Source of the DNA: Meconema thalassinum
Lineage: Eukaryota; Arthropoda; Insecta; Orthoptera; Tettigoniidae
Direction: 5' to 3'
Assembly (NCBI GenBank): GCA_946902985.2
Contig: OX336389.2
Location: forward strand, 338,680,444-338,744,443
Length of the DNA: 64,000 bases
Position 1 is the stretch's first letter, and the number at the start of each line of letters is the position of its first letter. The position numbers were made by a program, and so were the translations under genes. The notes beneath the pieces are model-generated. The model was not told where the DNA came from and did not search any database. It worked only from the letters and a program-made list of their open reading frames with translations. Positions 34,022 to 43,459 of the stretch are shown one piece after another.

Positions 34022-34496
34022 GCATTGATGAAGGACAGGGTCATAAGACCATCCTTTTTTGCGGATAATACTGTGAATTCACAAAGGTACCTAGACATGT
34101 TGGAGTTATACGCTTTGCTACAACTTCCTCGTGGTGTGATCTTCCTACAAGAAGGTGCGTCATGTCGGCATGCGGATATTGTGAGAAATTTCTTGGACCG
34201 TAACTTTCCAACACGCTGGACTGGGAGAGGTAGTCATCGGATATCTTGAAACCCATCCCCCCTTCCCTCCCCCCTAGAAGTCCAGATCTTGTTTCACTTG
34301 ATTTTTTCCTGCGGTTTTCTTCTAAGAATCATGTGCACTAAAAACTATCTCGTGATCTACCAGACCTATGCCATCGTATTGGAACAGCTATCACAAATGT
34401 ACACCTACAATGCTACAAAACACATGGAGAGAGGTGGAATACAGATTCGACGTCTATCGCGTCACTAGAATGGTGTGAATATCAAAGTGTATTAGA
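34022..34496 (+). pseudogene. Mariner-like transposase C-terminal remnant
   Basis: Plus-strand blocks NSQRYLDMLELYALLQLP, GVIFLQEGASCRHADIVRNF and, after a shift, RSPDLVSLDFFL and later NVHLQCYKTHGERW match the C-terminal half of an insect mariner-like transposase. The second catalytic motif, normally QQDGA, reads LQEGA (Asp to Glu). Stops and shifts near 34248 and 34345 break the frame. No terminal repeat was found. Confidence 0.7.
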
Positions 34497-34635
34497 TATG
34501 TAGAAACAAACCGCCAATAATAATTAGCTCTATTGCTTTTCAAGATTTTTTTTTTTTTTTAATTATTATACAGTACATCGAAGCCGGACACACTCTACTA
34601 TGTCTATTTGCCCATGGCTTCAAACCTTCTATTGT

Positions 34636-34750
34636 CATTTTGTCAATCCACACACCAATGGACAGGTTATCAGACACAATCTACACACTCCGAACTACTC
34701 GGGGCTACATGACCACGATGTCGCAAAGCCCCTAAATGAATCAACAACAA
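34636..34750 (+). mobile_element. SINE family 1, 3' tail
   Basis: The sequence 'ggacaggttatcagacacaatctacacac...ggggctacatgaccacgatgtcgcaaagcccctaaatgaatcaacaacaa' is the family tail without a head. Confidence 0.8.
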
Positions 34751-34821
34751 CCATCTCTAGACCGTTTGTTGTGTATCTGATCAGAGTGCTATCTTTGTTT
34801 CTTCCTAAAAAGTCCCGCTGC

Positions 34822-35012
34822 TTAACCGTGCACTCCGGCCGTGAGGGCAGTTGCAGCATGTACGGAGATAGCAGGTTCGAATCCCGGTGCGGACAGGGGC
34901 TATCCTGAGTGTGGTTTTTCCTGAGTTTATCTACACTCCCTCAAGGCAAATGCCGGGATAGTACCTTACTTGAAGTCCTGAGGCACCTACTTCAGCCCTG
35001 TCCCTAATACAG

Positions 35013-35054
<42 letters not shown>

Positions 35055-35160
35055 CTACAATCATCATATAAATACAGGTAATCTCAGGCAGTTCAACACA
35101 CACCCAACTACATGGGGCTGATGACCAAGATGTCCCCAAGCCCCTAAAATGAATTAACGA
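34822..35160 (+). mobile_element. tRNA-derived SINE with (AC)n expansion
   Basis: A degenerate head, B box GGTTCGAATCCCGG, 'aaggcaaatgccgggatagtacc', then an AC run at 35014-35052 in the position where family 1 has 'acacacacta', then the family-1-like tail 'acccaactacatggggctgatgaccaagatgtccccaagcccctaaaatgaatt'. The microsatellite has grown from the SINE's own short AC motif. Confidence 0.8.
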
Positions 35161-35887
35161 CGACTTCTTCCAAAAACATCGCATTACGTCATTCATCGCT
35201 CCCTCCAGTTGAAATGTTGGACAGCCTGATGCTCTTGGGCTAGGAGAATGCATCGTATCTGCCTGTAGGACTATAGTTCCTATGGAACCAATTTCCTGCC
35301 GTTCATATTCATAACTGTTCTCAGGAGGTCACGTCGCAATCATTATGTGAATTGGTCTTAACGACGTCCATCAATCACATTATTGGTTCAGTGTAATGTT
35401 TTTCAATTTTGCACTAGAAATATCATTGCGTAATGCTTCTGCTTGTGCGTGACTAGTTTGAAATAGACAAAATCTTGGGTCTGTCTGAGAGATGCGTTAT
35501 GTTGTGACGTTATTGAACGTTGAATGCAGTGGCGGAATCGTGTTCAAAATGAGGTGACCGAGGGGCGAATTTATAAATTTATTTTGAAATTTCAAGATGG
35601 CCGCCGTAATACATTGAATAGCGCAAATGAGAGCTCTTATATGATAGTGACCTCGTGGTACAAGTCGTCTTAATTACCGTACTTCATTCTGAGCAGTCGA
35701 TTTAATTGTTCTAATAGTTCGCGCAGCTGCCATCTTTAATGTATTGAGGACAACGTGGTCATCAGTACTTGGGTGTGTCTGTGTGTGTGGAAACTGAGTG
35801 TGTTCTTTTGCTTCGGCCATACAAGGTCACGTATACGGTCCTACCTAGTCACTAATTTTTGTTACTGTAGCTGTTAAGTGTTGAGAG
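35161..35887. other. Unassigned spacer
   Basis: No gene is seen. The words 'aagatggccgcc' near 35595 and 'gctgccatctt' near 35730 recall the repeated motif of the array 1190-2612, but the match is short. Confidence 0.35.
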
Positions 35888-36290
35888 TGATTTTTTAAAA
35901 ATCATTTTAAATTATCTAGTCGACTTCGTCGTTACGTTACGGTGACATCACGAAATGTACCGAGAATGCACTTAGGTGTGTGACGTCATTGTACCACTTG
36001 CTGCATGTGTACTGAGTTCACTGGTGAGCTCTGGCGTTACGAGACGGCAACAACTCGGCGAGCGTGACGTCATCCAGCCAGCTCCCTCCTTTCACCACGC
36101 GCTCCAGCTCTCTCATGACTTGTAACTTTCTAGCGTTCTGATTGTTTCTTGATCATATAACATGTCGAGAGTCTTTGGCTTCGAGCGAAGCGAGAAGCCT
36201 CCAGCCATTCTAGCATTTTTCAGCATTTGTAGCATTTAAAATGATATAAAGTCCAGTCTTTCAGACTGACTGTCTCTTTTTTATTTTATA
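35888..36290. mobile_element. Second copy of the ATTTTAAAT-ended family
   Basis: The left part 'atcattttaaattatctagtcgacttcgtcgttacg' and the right end 'agcatttaaaatgatataaagtccagtctttcagactgac' match the element at 14036-14345, but the interior differs and includes 'cgagcgaagcgagaagcc'. No coding capacity. Confidence 0.6.
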
Positions 36291-37524
36291 ATTTCAAAAT
36301 GGCGTTTGCGCGTAATATTCACGCTCATATAGTCACAACGTTGCTAACAGATGTTCTATAAAACTATCTGAATGCCAAGTATTGTGAACATTGATTCATT
36401 GGATCATAAGTTACGGATTGTAATGTTGGCAGGATTCACACAAACGCCATGTTTAAATTGTTTGGCTGATGACTTTGTAGTTTGGGCGCTAGATGCTGCC
36501 CACATGAAGTATGTTTCTCTAAAATTTAGTTGAAATCCTATGATGAGTTTAGTCGTAATTGGAGTTAAGCTTTGAATATTTGTGTGCCCGTCATCTTGTG
36601 TTCGTTAATATGGCGGCGATATAAAACATGACACTGAGGTTCCCGCTGCTAGTGCTACATCTGTATCAAATTTGGTTCAATGTGGTTTCGTCCGGTTTGA
36701 ATTGTAGGGAGAGGGTTTGTGGACACAGGTATACACAAACAGTGCTCACGTTATAACTCTGCCGGCGTGCTACGTCAGTACTTCCAAGAAAGTTATATCG
36801 ACTATATAAGCCTCCACAAAAACATTTCTCAAATCGGCCGTTATCATCATCATTATTATTATTAGGCCTACCATTATATTATTTACGTCGGGATTTCGAG
36901 TTCAATTGTTCTCCTTAGCTAATATCATTGATGTCTGAACCCTCGCTCGTTTCAAATGGTACCACTAGAAGTTTGAGATTTATAGCTGAAATAACCCTTG
37001 CCAAATCGTTTTAACCGGAAACATTTCAGACTTGATTTGCTTACCAATGCTCTGATTTCGTATTTGTAACCAATGCCAGTTGTGCCACAGCACAGTAGGT
37101 ATGAATCACAATAACGAAATATCACTCCAAAGCGTCCAATTTATCCTAGATATGTCAGTTTGAGTCTGTTCAGCCGAGAAAAGGGCTATAGGATAGGAAT
37201 GTTTGTGGCCTCTAGTGAGATAATTTCCCTTGTATATTTCAATCACATACATAAAACGCTAAGGTGTATGCTTCACAAAACTCAAGCTCTTTGACCAGAG
37301 GGAGTTAGAAGGTGCAGTTTGTACAGAAACCTTCCAAATCGTCTCAATAGTACAGGAAATATCTTGCATTTCTTGAGAAGTAAACGGAAATATATTTACT
37401 TGTTATAAAGTGCGTTTAAACAAATAAACAGGACCATAGCCTCTGCTAGAAGGGCGTTGCTGCAACGTATATGTAGCGTGGCGTGACTCCGATGCGTGTA
37501 TATAGGCACGGACACGTAGGGAAG
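36291..37524. other. Unassigned spacer
   Basis: No gene or named repeat is seen. A short ATT run lies near 36850. Confidence 0.35.
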
Positions 37525-38025
37525 GGATTAGTGTGGCATCGTGTAAAGCCGAGTTGCGTGTGTTAAATGCGGCAACGGGAACTATGGTGACGTTATTGCC
37601 AAATGCGTCCATACAGGACCAATGTGCTGTTATTCTTTTCTTGGCTGTCGAAGGACAAACACCGGTGGACATCCATCTGAGAATGACGAATGTGTATGAG
37701 GCAGCATTTCTGTCGAAAACCGCCGTTGTTCTTTTATTACCGGGGCCCATTGCTTATTGGTTTCATGGAACCTTGTAACTCCATCACTGGGGAACGGTAC
37801 TGTGTAGCACTGGAGAACTTACGGCGTGCAATTAAGGTGAATCGTCCGGGAAAACTGCGACAAGGGGTGCTGCGTCATGATAATGCCCGTCCCCATACCG
37901 TAACGCGGAGGGTACGCCAATTCAAGTGGGAGATACTTCAGCATCCGTCCTAAAGTTCTGATCTCTCCCCATGCGATTATCACGCCGTCGGTACCTTAAA
38001 AAAGATACTAGCCTTACAGTAGTCG
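37525..38025 (+). pseudogene. Mariner transposase, internally deleted 5' portion
   Basis: The N-terminal helix-turn-helix block (IQDQCAVILFLAVEGQTPVD, then IHLRMTNVYE and LSKTAV) is followed after a deletion by CVALENLRRAIKVNRPGKL, VLRHDNARPHTV (second catalytic Asp) and, past a TAA, SSDLSPCDYH (third Asp of the DD34D triad). The first catalytic Asp is lost in the deletion. A matching C-terminal block lies at 42722-42955, so the gene was later split by the inserted region in between. Confidence 0.75.
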
Positions 38026-38162
38026 AATATGATGTGTAACATCTGACATGTTATCCTACCTTGAAGTTGTTACCGTTTTTATTATCCGTGACATTCATCA
38101 ACACAAAAAAATCTTTTTATTTTTTACACTCTCATAATACATAACAATTCCAAGACTCTCTT

Positions 38163-38263
38163 TTTTTCTTCACTGCCTACTTGATATTTCTACTCTCGCA
38201 CTGTCTTCTTGATACTCTGCTGTTACAAAGTAATCCGCATGTGATAAACATTCCACACGGTAC
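38163..38263 (+). repeat. 101-bp direct repeat flanking the LINE, left copy
   Basis: It matches 42621-42721 at all but one position I can see. It runs TTTTTCTTCACTGCCTACTT to CCACACGGTAC, and directly abuts the 5'-truncated LINE. It may be a long target duplication, although 42 bp of other sequence separates the right copy from the LINE tail. The words CTTCTTGATACT and ACTGCCTACTTGAT link it to the element at 14036. Confidence 0.8.
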
Positions 38264-38826
38264 GTATTTTGAAAACCTGCACTAGCATGCACACATTAAG
38301 AAATACTTATTTTGCTTTTCCATTCATACTTAAGATATGGTATCATATTTTGGGGTATGTCGCCAGATGTACTAAGCACGTTTAGGATACAAAAGAGGGC
38401 GATTAGAATTATGGCAAATGTAAACTCTAGAGAATCATGTAGACCTCTGTTTAAAGATTTAAACATTCTCCCTCTGCCCTGCATATATATCTTTGAAAGT
38501 ATTATGTTTTTTTTTAAAGAATTTAATGAATAAAGATGTTTTTCTTAAAACAAACAATGATGTTCATAGGCATAACACAGGACAAAATCAAAACATTCAT
38601 ATTTCACACACACACACAAGCATATATCAAAAAGGAACTTTTCACACTGGAGTTAAATTATACAATAAACTACCCCAGTATATAAAACTGGCCCCAAAAA
38701 TAAAAACCTTTGATAGAATGTTGAAAGCTTATCTGCAGTGCCATTGTTTTTACTCAGTAGTTGAATATTTTAGCGTATAGGAGTGATGGAATCTATCTAT
38801 ATTTTACTTTTTTAATTTAATTTTAA
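38264..38826 (+). pseudogene. Jockey-like LINE reverse transcriptase, 3' end
   Basis: The C-terminal end of a non-LTR reverse transcriptase ORF: LFHSYLRYGIIFWG, FRIQKRAIRIMANV, CRPLFKDLNILPLPCIYIFE, then after a frameshift HNTGQNQNIHI, GVKLYNKLPQYIK and CFYSVVEYFSV before a stop at 38778-38780. This is the thumb and C-terminal region typical of Jockey-clade LINEs. The catalytic palm is missing because the copy is 5' truncated. Its 3' UTR continues at 42328-42578 beyond the inserted PLE. Confidence 0.85.
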
Positions 38827-38839
38827 TACCTAGCTGTAT
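38827..38839. repeat. PLE target site duplication, left
   Basis: TACCTAGCTGTAT is repeated exactly at 42315-42327. Joining the two sides at one copy gives a continuous LINE 3' UTR. Confidence 0.93.
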
Positions 38840-38964
38840 ATTGTGGTGTTTGAAGCCATATTTTCAGTGTTGCCTTAGTAAACAAGAGTTTAGTGCTTTT
38901 CAGTCGGTCAACACGAATGTTCCCAAAAGAGATGGGTTATGCCCTAATCCTGAAATAAATTACA

Positions 38965-39050
38965 TGAGATTAATAAACACTAGGATGACCAGTTTCGATC
39001 GTCAAGCGATCATCATCAGATCCATTACACTTAGGCTACAAAATCTATGT
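38965..39050 (-). ncRNA. Hammerhead ribozyme-like motif, copy 1
   Basis: Read on the minus strand this matches the plus-strand motif at 42147-42235. The CTGATGA core is at 39019-39013, followed by a stem II and GAAAC, a minimal stem III, and the predicted cleavage site after GTC (between 38987 and 38986). The strand is that of the reverse transcriptase, so this copy lies downstream of the ORF in the element's own RNA. Confidence 0.75.
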
Positions 39051-39331
39051 TTGAAATACAGGTGAAAATATTTACAATATGTACAATTATTTAGTTGCAG
39101 TATTGGTACTGCAACTGTCAGTGTATGCTAAATGCAGTATATATGTTAGGTGAAATGCTAAATGGTGATAGCTATCCGGAGATTGTACTTTAGAGAGATT
39201 ATATGGTTGTAAACTATGGTTAAACTATAAAATTTTTGGCTAACTACTTATCTGATTGTCTTCCGTATTACAGCTACTCGCAGTTTTCGTGCTCACTGGA
39301 ACTCGCTGTGCGGTCGACTGCGGTGGTTATC

Positions 39332-39778
39332 TTAAAGACTGGTTTTCCCCTGCCTATGTTCATTATAACGTGTGTCTACTCGCCTTCCACTCTGCCCGAT
39401 GTAATTAGCTTGACAATCGGTGTCTTGGCACGTTATAGAATATACCCCTGACCTTGAATACGGGTCACGTTTATTTAGATTACTATTTAGGAGGTGCCTA
39501 GCGGTTGTGTTTTTCGTCGTGAAAGCTATCTTTATGCCTTGTTTTTTGAATAGGTTAGTGATTTTATATGTATTCGCATTCACATAGTTGAAACGCGCAA
39601 ATTTTTTCTCATTACTGTCCGGTTTGGGAATCGTTTTATCTTTATTTTTATGTTTGGCTATAATTTGATTTATTTTGCTTGGCGAGAAGTAGTTTTCCTT
39701 TGCTATTTGCATAATAGTTCTTATTTCCTTATTATAGTTGTCTTTTGACATGGGTATGTTTAAAGCTCTGTGCACCAT
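39332..39778 (-). pseudogene. PLE C-terminal part with GIY-YIG endonuclease
   Basis: On the minus strand the frame runs from NHPSTHKLAGFNSMVHRAL to a GIY-YIG-like block: GVYSITCQDTDC, then ANYIGQSGRRVDTRYNEH. The tyrosines of GVY and NYIG, the Arg and the His are visible; the downstream Glu of the family is not seen before the stop. It is out of frame with the reverse transcriptase (shift near 39815), which may be a real mutation or a sequencing error. PLEs use this endonuclease to nick the target. Confidence 0.8.
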
Positions 39779-39792
39779 TGAATTGAAACCCG

Positions 39793-40563
39793 CTAGTTTG
39801 TGCGTACTGGGGTGATTAGACTGTCGATTGCATGCGAGGTTTGTGTTGCTTTCCGGAATATGGAATATGAAAAGTCGTTGTCTTTACGTTCAATAGTTAT
39901 ATCGAGATAATTTATTTTCCGATCTATTTCGGATTCCTTAGTGAATTTTATAGAGTGGTGAAGGCTATTAATGGATTGGAGAATTGTTTCTTCGCTTGTT
40001 AGTTCAGTATCGTAGATGCAAATTACATCATCTACGTATCTTTTCCATATTACTATTCCCTTTGTTGAAGTCTTTTCTAAGAACGAATTTTCTAGTGCAT
40101 TGATGAAGATGTCAGCGATTAACCCACTTAGTGGCGATCCCATTGCTAGGCCTTCTCTCTGTGTGTATATTTTATTGTCGAATTGAAACACGTTTTGGGT
40201 GAGAACGACCCTCAGTAATCTCACAATCTCTTCAATTTCTTTTACCGAATTGTTGGATTTTAAGTTGTTTTCGATAGTGTTGATTGCTTCAATAATCGGA
40301 ATATTGGTGTACATGTTAGTTACGTCGAAGGATACTAGCCTGAAGCTAGGTTTCATTTGTAGGGTGTTCAATGCTGTTACTAGTTCTGTTGTGTTCTTTA
40401 CAGAGTTGTTTTTGTCGTTGGAAAGACGGCATTTTAAGATTTTTAGTAACTCTTTGCTGATTTTGTAATTAGGGGCATTCCTACAATTGACTATTGGTCT
40501 CATTGGGCATTCCTTTTTGTGTATTTTTGGTTGTCCCCTCAATGACGGTATTTTCGGGTTCAT
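39793..40563 (-). CDS. PLE reverse transcriptase (C-terminal 256 residues of the domain)
   Basis: It copies element RNA at a nicked target. Visible motifs in order: LRGQPKIHKKECPMRPIV (PLE-type finger), SFDVTNMYTNIP (motif A, catalytic Asp), EGLAMGSPLSGLIADIFI (motif B), and RYVDDVICIY (motif C, YVDD). Then comes INYLDITIERKD. The reading frame is intact through this part. Upstream the gap at 40608-40807 replaces the N-terminal portion, which is present at 41424-41580 next to the duplicate copy. Confidence 0.9.
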   Translation of the reverse strand: MNPKIPSLRGQPKIHKKECPMRPIVNCRNAPNYKISKELLKILKCRLSNDKNNSVKNTTELVTALNTLQMKPSFRLVSFDVTNMYTNIPIIEAINTIENNLKSNNSVKEIEEIVRLLRVVLTQNVFQFDNKIYTQREGLAMGSPLSGLIADIFINALENSFLEKTSTKGIVIWKRYVDDVICIYDTELTSEETILQSINSLHHSIKFTKESEIDRKINYLDITIERKDNDFSYSIFRKATQTSHAIDSLITPVRTN

Positions 40564-40607
40564 GTTTATTAGTTTTGATTTTTCGGCTTTGGTCAGTATG
40601 TATTCTG

Positions 40608-40807
40608 NNNNNNNNNNNNNNNNNNNNNNNNNNNNNNNNNNNNNNNNNNNNNNNNNNNNNNNNNNNNNNNNNNNNNNNNNNNNNNNNNNNNNNNNNNNNN
40701 NNNNNNNNNNNNNNNNNNNNNNNNNNNNNNNNNNNNNNNNNNNNNNNNNNNNNNNNNNNNNNNNNNNNNNNNNNNNNNNNNNNNNNNNNNNNNNNNNNNN
40801 NNNNNNN
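40608..40807. other. Assembly gap, 200 Ns
   Basis: Exactly 200 N bases. The 660 bp on its left (39948-40607) is repeated on its right (40808-41467) with no difference I can see. Confidence 0.99.
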
Positions 40808-41580
40808 TTATAGAGTGGTGAAGGCTATTAATGGATTGGAGAATTGTTTCTTCGCTTGTTAGTTCAGTATCGTAGATGCAAATTACATCATCTACGTATC
40901 TTTTCCATATTACTATTCCCTTTGTTGAAGTCTTTTCTAAGAACGAATTTTCTAGTGCATTGATGAAGATGTCAGCGATTAACCCACTTAGTGGCGATCC
41001 CATTGCTAGGCCTTCTCTCTGTGTGTATATTTTATTGTCGAATTGAAACACGTTTTGGGTGAGAACGACCCTCAGTAATCTCACAATCTCTTCAATTTCT
41101 TTTACCGAATTGTTGGATTTTAAGTTGTTTTCGATAGTGTTGATTGCTTCAATAATCGGAATATTGGTGTACATGTTAGTTACGTCGAAGGATACTAGCC
41201 TGAAGCTAGGTTTCATTTGTAGGGTGTTCAATGCTGTTACTAGTTCTGTTGTGTTCTTTACAGAGTTGTTTTTGTCGTTGGAAAGACGGCATTTTAAGAT
41301 TTTTAGTAACTCTTTGCTGATTTTGTAATTAGGGGCATTCCTACAATTGACTATTGGTCTCATTGGGCATTCCTTTTTGTGTATTTTTGGTTGTCCCCTC
41401 AATGACGGTATTTTCGGGTTCATGTTTATTAGTTTTGATTTTTCGGCTTTGGTCAGTATGTATTCTGTTTCTTTTAGCGCACTTTTTATTTGTTTTTGGA
41501 ATTTGTTAGTGGGGTCTTTTGTTAATTCCTTGATTTCGTTGTTGTTTAGGAATTCGACGGTTTTTTATTTTTTATTTTTG
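40808..41580 (-). pseudogene. PLE reverse transcriptase, second copy next to the gap
   Basis: It repeats the reverse transcriptase at 39948-40563 with an identical protein, from MNPKIPSLRGQ to SINSLHHS, where it meets the gap. Upstream of that Met the frame stays open through FLNNNEIKELTKDP and TKAEKSKLI, true PLE N-terminal sequence. This looks like the real 5' half of the gene; the repeated part is probably a false duplication around the gap. Confidence 0.8.
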
Positions 41581-41849
41581 ATCAGGTGTACGATGTACTT
41601 TGCTTCTGCAATAAACCAAGGCCCATATTCGCGGCAGTATTAAAGATGCCGGGACGTCCTCATAAGACCGTCAACGCTTAGTTCGAATGGGTTATGCTCC
41701 ACGCGTGGCGAGGGCCAATCCACGGTCTTTAATAGTTGTGGACCCACCTCATTCAATAACATACATCTTATCTAGGTTGGCAACACCTCACATAAACACA
41801 TCGCTATCACTCCCCACAGCACGTAGGGACAGAGGGGAGGAGGCAGGGG
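41581..41849 (-). other. PLE 5' region
   Basis: Sequence between the open reading frame and the right-hand terminal repeat. I see no further domain. The frame is lost in an A-rich run near 41560-41580, so the very N-terminus of the protein was not recovered. Confidence 0.5.
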
Positions 41850-42146
41850 AAAAACCAGTCGTTAAGATAACCACCGCAGTCGACCGCACAGCGAGTTCCA
41901 ATGAGCACGAAAACTGCGAGTAGCTGTAATACGGAAGACAATCAGATAAGTAGTTAGCCAAAAATTTTATAGTTTAACCATAGTTTACAACCATATAATC
42001 TCTCTAAAGTACAATCTCCGGATAGCTATCGCCATTTAGCATTTCACCTAACATATATACTGCATTTAGCATACACTGACAGTTGCAGTACCAATACTGC
42101 AACTAAATAATTGTACATATTGTAAATATTTTCACCTGTATTTCAA

Positions 42147-42235
42147 ACATAGATTTTGTAGCCTAAGTGTAATGGATCTGATGATGATCGCTTGACGATC
42201 GAAACTGGTCATCCTAGTGTTTATTAATCTCATGT
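42147..42235 (+). ncRNA. Hammerhead ribozyme-like motif, copy 2
   Basis: Core CTGATGA (42178-42184) is followed by one unpaired T, stem II GATCG/CGATC (42186-42190 with 42196-42200, loop CTTGA), and GAAA (42201-42204). Stem III is minimal: AC with GT around a 2-nt loop (42204-42209). The cleavage site is after C42210 (GTC). Stem I pairs GGAT (42174-42177) with ATCC (42211-42214), and an outer helix pairs ACATAGATT (42147-42155) with AATCT-c-ATGT (42226-42235). PLE terminal repeats are known to carry hammerheads with short stem III. The bulged T at the base of stem II is unusual. Activity is not shown. Confidence 0.75.
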
Positions 42236-42327
42236 AATTTATTTCAGGATTAGGGCATAACCCATCTCTTTTGGGTACATTCGTGTTGACCGACTGAAAA
42301 GCACTAAACTCTTGTACCTAGCTGTAT

Positions 42328-42578
42328 GTTGTTGTATTTATAGAATTAAGTTTTCATATTATGATAATAGAGTGAGGTGTAAATAGTTGTGCAATAAGAT
42401 TGTATCTATTAAGATTTGCTATTATAATAAGTTATAAATAGTTATAATCTTAGTAATATATACCTGTTAGTTCTTTTATTTTATGCATGTAAATTCTGAC
42501 GTGTCCTATATCAAAAATGTATTGAATGCATGTATTTGATCAAATGGAATTAATAAAAATCTATCTATCTATCTACAT
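42328..42578 (+). other. Jockey-like LINE 3' UTR and (TCTA)n tail
   Basis: Continues the LINE from 38826 across the PLE insertion and ends 'aataaaaatctatctatctatcta', a polyA-like signal plus a short tetranucleotide tail instead of poly(A). Confidence 0.8.
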
Positions 42579-42620
42579 CACTCTCCTGCCAGTAACTAAG
42601 TTACGTTAACAGAGACAGAC

Positions 42621-42721
42621 TTTTTCTTCACTGCCTACTTGATATTTCTACTCTCGCACTGCCTTCTTGATACTCTGCTGTTACAAAGTAATCCGCATGT
42701 GATAAACATTCCACACGGTAC
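42621..42721 (+). repeat. 101-bp direct repeat flanking the LINE, right copy
   Basis: Near-identical to 38163-38263 (one T/C difference seen, in CACTG(T/C)CTTC). It is separated from the LINE tail by 42 bp of unrelated sequence (42579-42620). Confidence 0.8.
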
Positions 42722-42955
42722 CACTGCTAAAGCAGCCAGGAGGGATGCGATCCAACTGGCAGTGCGTCTTACACACTTCCGTCCCATTTTTCAAAATCAC
42801 TCCCACAAAAATATCCAGCAACCGAGTAGAAAGGTGTTACACATCAACAATGCCTCGATAGGTCGATGGTTCATGTCGGACGAGGATGTGCAGCAGGCGG
42901 TTACGGACTTTTTCACGCAGCAGGACACGGTGTTTTACCAATGCTCACAGTGATT
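42722..42955 (+). pseudogene. Mariner transposase C-terminal remnant
   Basis: The end MSDEDVQQAVTDFFTQQDTVFYQ is the C-terminal motif of mariner transposases (SDEDVxxAVxxWxxxQ..FY). With 37525-38025 it brackets the LINE/PLE stack, suggesting one mariner copy was split. The section 42722-42850 in front of it is not recognised. Confidence 0.65.
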
Positions 42956-43035
42956 TTGTCTGATTGGCATACCGATTGTGGACTGTACGGAAACATTTTG
43001 ATCACACCTTATATAATGCGAGAATAGAACAGAAG

Positions 43036-43078
43036 TACATACATACATACATACATACATACATACATACATACATAC
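43036..43078. repeat. (ACAT)n microsatellite
   Basis: About eleven tandem ACAT units end directly at the start of the LTR at 43079. Confidence 0.95.
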
Positions 43079-43451
43079 TGTGCCCAAATCCAGTTGCCTC
43101 GATTCAAGGGTACAAGCCGTGAGCCTAGATTTGAGGGAACGGGCCACGATGATAAGTCCAGATTGGGATGTTTGAATAGCGCGCGCCGAACCTTCTTAGA
43201 AGCTTTTCGAAGGTTTTGACAGCCAAGAAGTGGGTAAGTGACGTAGGACGAGAGCATCATAGTCGAGGCTATATGTCACTAATTATTTTCCGATGAGATG
43301 GAAACATGAAACCTATATCAGATTTCTGGCACGGACAAGGGAAGAAGAATGAGCTTTGTTTCAAAGAAATTGATCGAGCGGAAGCCGAGTTATGAGCTGT
43401 TTTAGTTTCAGCATTTTCTCCGCATTGACCTCGAACCGGCCAGCCGAGGAG

Positions 43452-43459
43452 TATATAAG
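43452..43459 (+). promoter_or_regulatory. TATA box of the older family-A LTR
   Basis: TATATAAG lies at the position equivalent to the TATA boxes at 52729 and 58793, about 380 bp into the LTR, followed by the conserved 'cacttcgtcatcag' and 'aagcacatggttgc' words. Confidence 0.6.

Larger units (their letters stand above)
38840..42314 (-). mobile_element. Penelope-like element with inverted terminal repeats
   Basis: The element lies between 13-bp direct repeats and encodes a PLE reverse transcriptase with a GIY-YIG region on the minus strand. Its ends are inverted copies of about 430-470 bp: 38882 to about 39340, and about 41850 to 42314. The left side has 42 bp more (38840-38881), like the short tail extension reported for Penelope. 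The terminal repeats overlap the 3' end of the coding region. Each carries a hammerhead-like motif. A 200-N gap and an identical 660-bp duplication lie inside; if that is an artefact the true length is near 2.6 kb. Confidence 0.9.

Noticed and set aside
40593..41423. 276-codon ORF across the N gap
   Set aside because: Part of it is unknown residues from the gap; only the sequenced part is a real reverse transcriptase.
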